Shown piece after piece: positions 12,384 to 13,820 of a stretch of 13,820 nt of DNA (position 1 is the stretch's first letter; every line of letters starts with the position of its first letter). The position numbers and the translations under genes were made by a program. The notes beneath the pieces were generated by a model. It saw only the letters and a list, made by a program, of their open reading frames with translations. It was not told the origin of the DNA and searched no databases. This stretch comes from GCA-002780795 sp964545385 (GTDB lineage Bacteria > Patescibacteriota > Microgenomatia > UBA1406 > GWC2-37-13): assembly GCA_964545385.1 (NCBI GenBank), contig CAZJFG010000019.1, positions 1-13,820 of the forward strand, written 5' to 3'.

Positions 12384-12907
12384 TTTTTTATTATAATCTG
12401 TTCTTTTCGATTATTGTAGTGACGGGCAAGAACGAAAAAAAGGTCAGAGAGGCGATTCAGGTATTGAATGATAGATTCTAGATGGCAGATGCTAGAATCT
12501 TTGTTTTTTAATAACTTAACAACATTTCTTTCTGTTCGGCGACAAACCGTTCTTAGTATATGAAACCAACAGGACAATTCAGCCCCTTGAGAAAGAATAA
12601 AATTTTTTATTTCAGGAAGTTTTTTTGTTTTTTCATCAATAAGTTTTTCAAAAAAAAAGACTCTTTTACCAATAAAATCAAGATCTATTTTAGCTCCACT
12701 AAGATGACCCATTATTTTATAAAGATCTTTTTGAATATCGGTTAGTATTTTTTTATTTTTTTTGTTTTTTACAACAACAAGACCGATTATACTTGTCAGC
12801 TCGTCAATTGAACCGCAAGCTTCTACCAATGGATGAGATTTTGATATTCGTTTACCACCAAACAAAGAAGTTGTTCCTTCATCTCCTGTGCGAGTGTAGA
12901 TTGACAT
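12380..12907 (-). CDS. pduO: ATP:cob(I)alamin adenosyltransferase, PduO type
   Basis: The 175-residue protein carries the PduO signatures: the ATP-binding IYTRTGDEGTTSLFGGK (3-19), GSIDELTS (32-39, canonical GTVDELNS), CRRTERNV (122-129) and YLNRLSDLFFVLAR (149-162). It transfers the adenosyl group of ATP to cob(I)alamin, producing coenzyme B12. It lies 10 nt after the stop codon of the B12-dependent ribonucleotide reductase on the same strand, so its product probably serves that enzyme. No cobalamin synthesis gene is present, so the cell most likely salvages corrinoids from outside. A TAAAAT box 7 nt before the ATG (12920-12915) could be an internal promoter. The stop codon overlaps the next ATG. 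Confidence 0.93.
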   Translation of the reverse strand: MSIYTRTGDEGTTSLFGGKRISKSHPLVEACGSIDELTSIIGLVVVKNKKNKKILTDIQKDLYKIMGHLSGAKIDLDFIGKRVFFFEKLIDEKTKKLPEIKNFILSQGAELSCWFHILRTVCRRTERNVVKLLKNKDSSICHLESIIQYLNRLSDLFFVLARHYNNRKEQIIIKK

Positions 12908-12917
12908 TTGCTATATT

Positions 12918-13820
12918 TTAACACTCTGAGTAACCGCAACCATAGCATTTTTTACAACCTTCTTCATGGGCAAGGGAAACTTCGCCACAAGAAGGACAGA
13001 TGTCAAAAAGATTGCTATTTTCCGTAGTGACAGATAAAAGCGATGGTTGAGTTGATTCACTAACAAGTTTCGGTAAATCTTTTTTAGAGTGACCATTCAG
13101 TCCATAATGTATTGAAAAAACTTTGGCAACCGCATCGGGAAGGCTCCTTATTTTATCTTTCCCAAAACCCATAGTACGTGCTCCGCCGATTCCTTGGAGC
13201 TGATTGATGATTTCTTTCACTCGTTCCTCAACCGAAAGATGAGAGGAAAAACGAAGGGCCAAAGAGATCATTCTTCCAAGACCTTCGGCCATAGCATAAA
13301 CATCGGTTCCTGCCTTGCCAACCGTAATAAAAATTTCAAGCGGTTCAGGCGGTGTTCCGCCATTTGTGTTTATGGTAATAAAAGCCGCACCGACAGGTGT
13401 ATCAATGCGGTAGGTGGAGCCATTGACAACGACAGGCCGTGGTTTTATTTTGTAATCAGGGATACATTTTGGCAACTCTTGTTTTTTCTCCTCTTTAGTT
13501 GATCTTTGCAAGACTCCGGGTCGTGATCCTTCACGCATATAAGCGATTCCTTTCAAACCAAGGTCATACGCAAGTGAGTATAGTTTTTTGACATCTTCAA
13601 TGGTGTGGGTTTTGGGAGCATTGACTGTTTTTGAGATAGAGGCATCAACATATTTTTGAATTGTTGCCTGAACCTGGATATGTTCTTCCGGTGAAAGTTC
13701 ATTGGTAGAAACAAACCACTCCGGTTTTTCTTGATTTGGATTTTTTTCATACCATTTTTGATATATATGGTGACGAAGAACATGTTCTCCCAACCGATCC
13801 CGTCTTGTAAATTCAAACTC
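12918..13820 (-). CDS. nrdJ: Adenosylcobalamin-dependent (class II) ribonucleotide reductase, C-terminal part
   Basis: The last 300 residues of a larger protein are visible; the frame stays open through the window edge at 13820. Recognisable parts are EHVLRHHIYQKWYEKNP, the ISKTVNAP segment, LGLKGIAYMREGSRPGVLQRS, and, after a linker, a separate C-terminal domain with RIDTPVGAAFITINTNGG and LGRMISLALRFSS. The protein ends in a zinc-ribbon-like tail CPSCGEV...CKKCYGCGYSEC. Class II enzymes make deoxyribonucleotides using coenzyme B12 and no oxygen, and the terminal cysteines pass electrons from thioredoxin to the active site. The radical-site cysteines would lie upstream, outside the window. 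An adenosyltransferase gene follows at once, which supports the B12-dependent class. Confidence 0.93.
   Translation of the reverse strand, partial: EFEFTRRDRLGEHVLRHHIYQKWYEKNPNQEKPEWFVSTNELSPEEHIQVQATIQKYVDASISKTVNAPKTHTIEDVKKLYSLAYDLGLKGIAYMREGSRPGVLQRSTKEEKKQELPKCIPDYKIKPRPVVVNGSTYRIDTPVGAAFITINTNGGTPPEPLEIFITVGKAGTDVYAMAEGLGRMISLALRFSSHLSVEERVKEIINQLQGIGGARTMGFGKDKIRSLPDAVAKVFSIHYGLNGHSKKDLPKLVSESTQPSLLSVTTENSNLFDICPSCGEVSLAHEEGCKKCYGCGYSEC

Noticed and set aside
1..13820. CRISPR arrays, tRNA genes, rRNA, insertion sequences, riboswitches
   Set aside because: Non-coding gaps are all about 112 bp or less, and none shows spaced repeats, cloverleaf arms or terminal inverted repeats. In particular no cobalamin riboswitch is visible before pduO.

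Overview
The window looks like a chromosomal segment from an AT-rich member of the Candidate Phyla Radiation (Patescibacteria), plausibly a Microgenomates-type lineage. This is an inference from gene content, since no rRNA is present. The signs are a PrgI / TraC-like / VirB4 gene set, a Patescibacteria-type T4SS pilin, a class II ribonucleotide reductase next to a cobalamin adenosyltransferase, very tight gene packing, and promoters that abut start codons. I support 17 protein genes (two cut by the window edges) and no tRNA, rRNA, CRISPR array or insertion sequence.

Layout. Positions 1-1784 (minus) hold a type IV secretion-like operon: PrgI with an added C-terminal beta domain, a TraC-like protein, and the start of a VirB4-type ATPase. 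Positions 1806-2867 (minus) encode a four-domain S1 protein. A tyrosine recombinase with altered catalytic residues (2951-3817, plus) lies tail to tail with dnaN. Positions 3819-6434 are the replication-initiation locus: dnaN, dnaA, and a perfect inverted pair of DnaA boxes lying on the inferred dnaA promoter. Divergent from dnaA is a PIN-domain protein of the HARP type (protein-only RNase P), in the place where many bacteria carry rpmH-rnpA.

Positions 7000-10152 form a cell-envelope block: a two-helix membrane protein, a small protein with an IPATG sortase-type tail, a T4SS pilin with a Cys-rich ectodomain, and a secreted coiled-coil/SpoIID protein whose SpoIID motifs are in circularly permuted order. 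Positions 10154-11560 hold a PP-loop protein resembling MurL. Positions 11673-13820 hold thioredoxin on plus and, on minus, the end of a B12-dependent ribonucleotide reductase, its cobalamin adenosyltransferase, and a small unknown gene.

How they fit together. The pilin, PrgI, TraC-like protein and VirB4 are pieces of one surface/DNA-transfer machine, and the SpoIID-type wall enzyme shares a 40-bp divergent promoter region with the pilin. The adenosyltransferase makes the coenzyme the reductase needs, and thioredoxin can re-reduce it. All five convergent gene pairs touch, overlap or lie within 3 nt, and most promoters place the predicted transcription start at or within a few bases of the ATG with no Shine-Dalgarno sequence, suggesting widespread leaderless translation. 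The most interesting signals are the HARP gene at the dnaA locus, the permuted SpoIID domain, the leaderless pattern, and the DnaA-box palindrome over the dnaA promoter. I found no wholly unknown multi-gene system.
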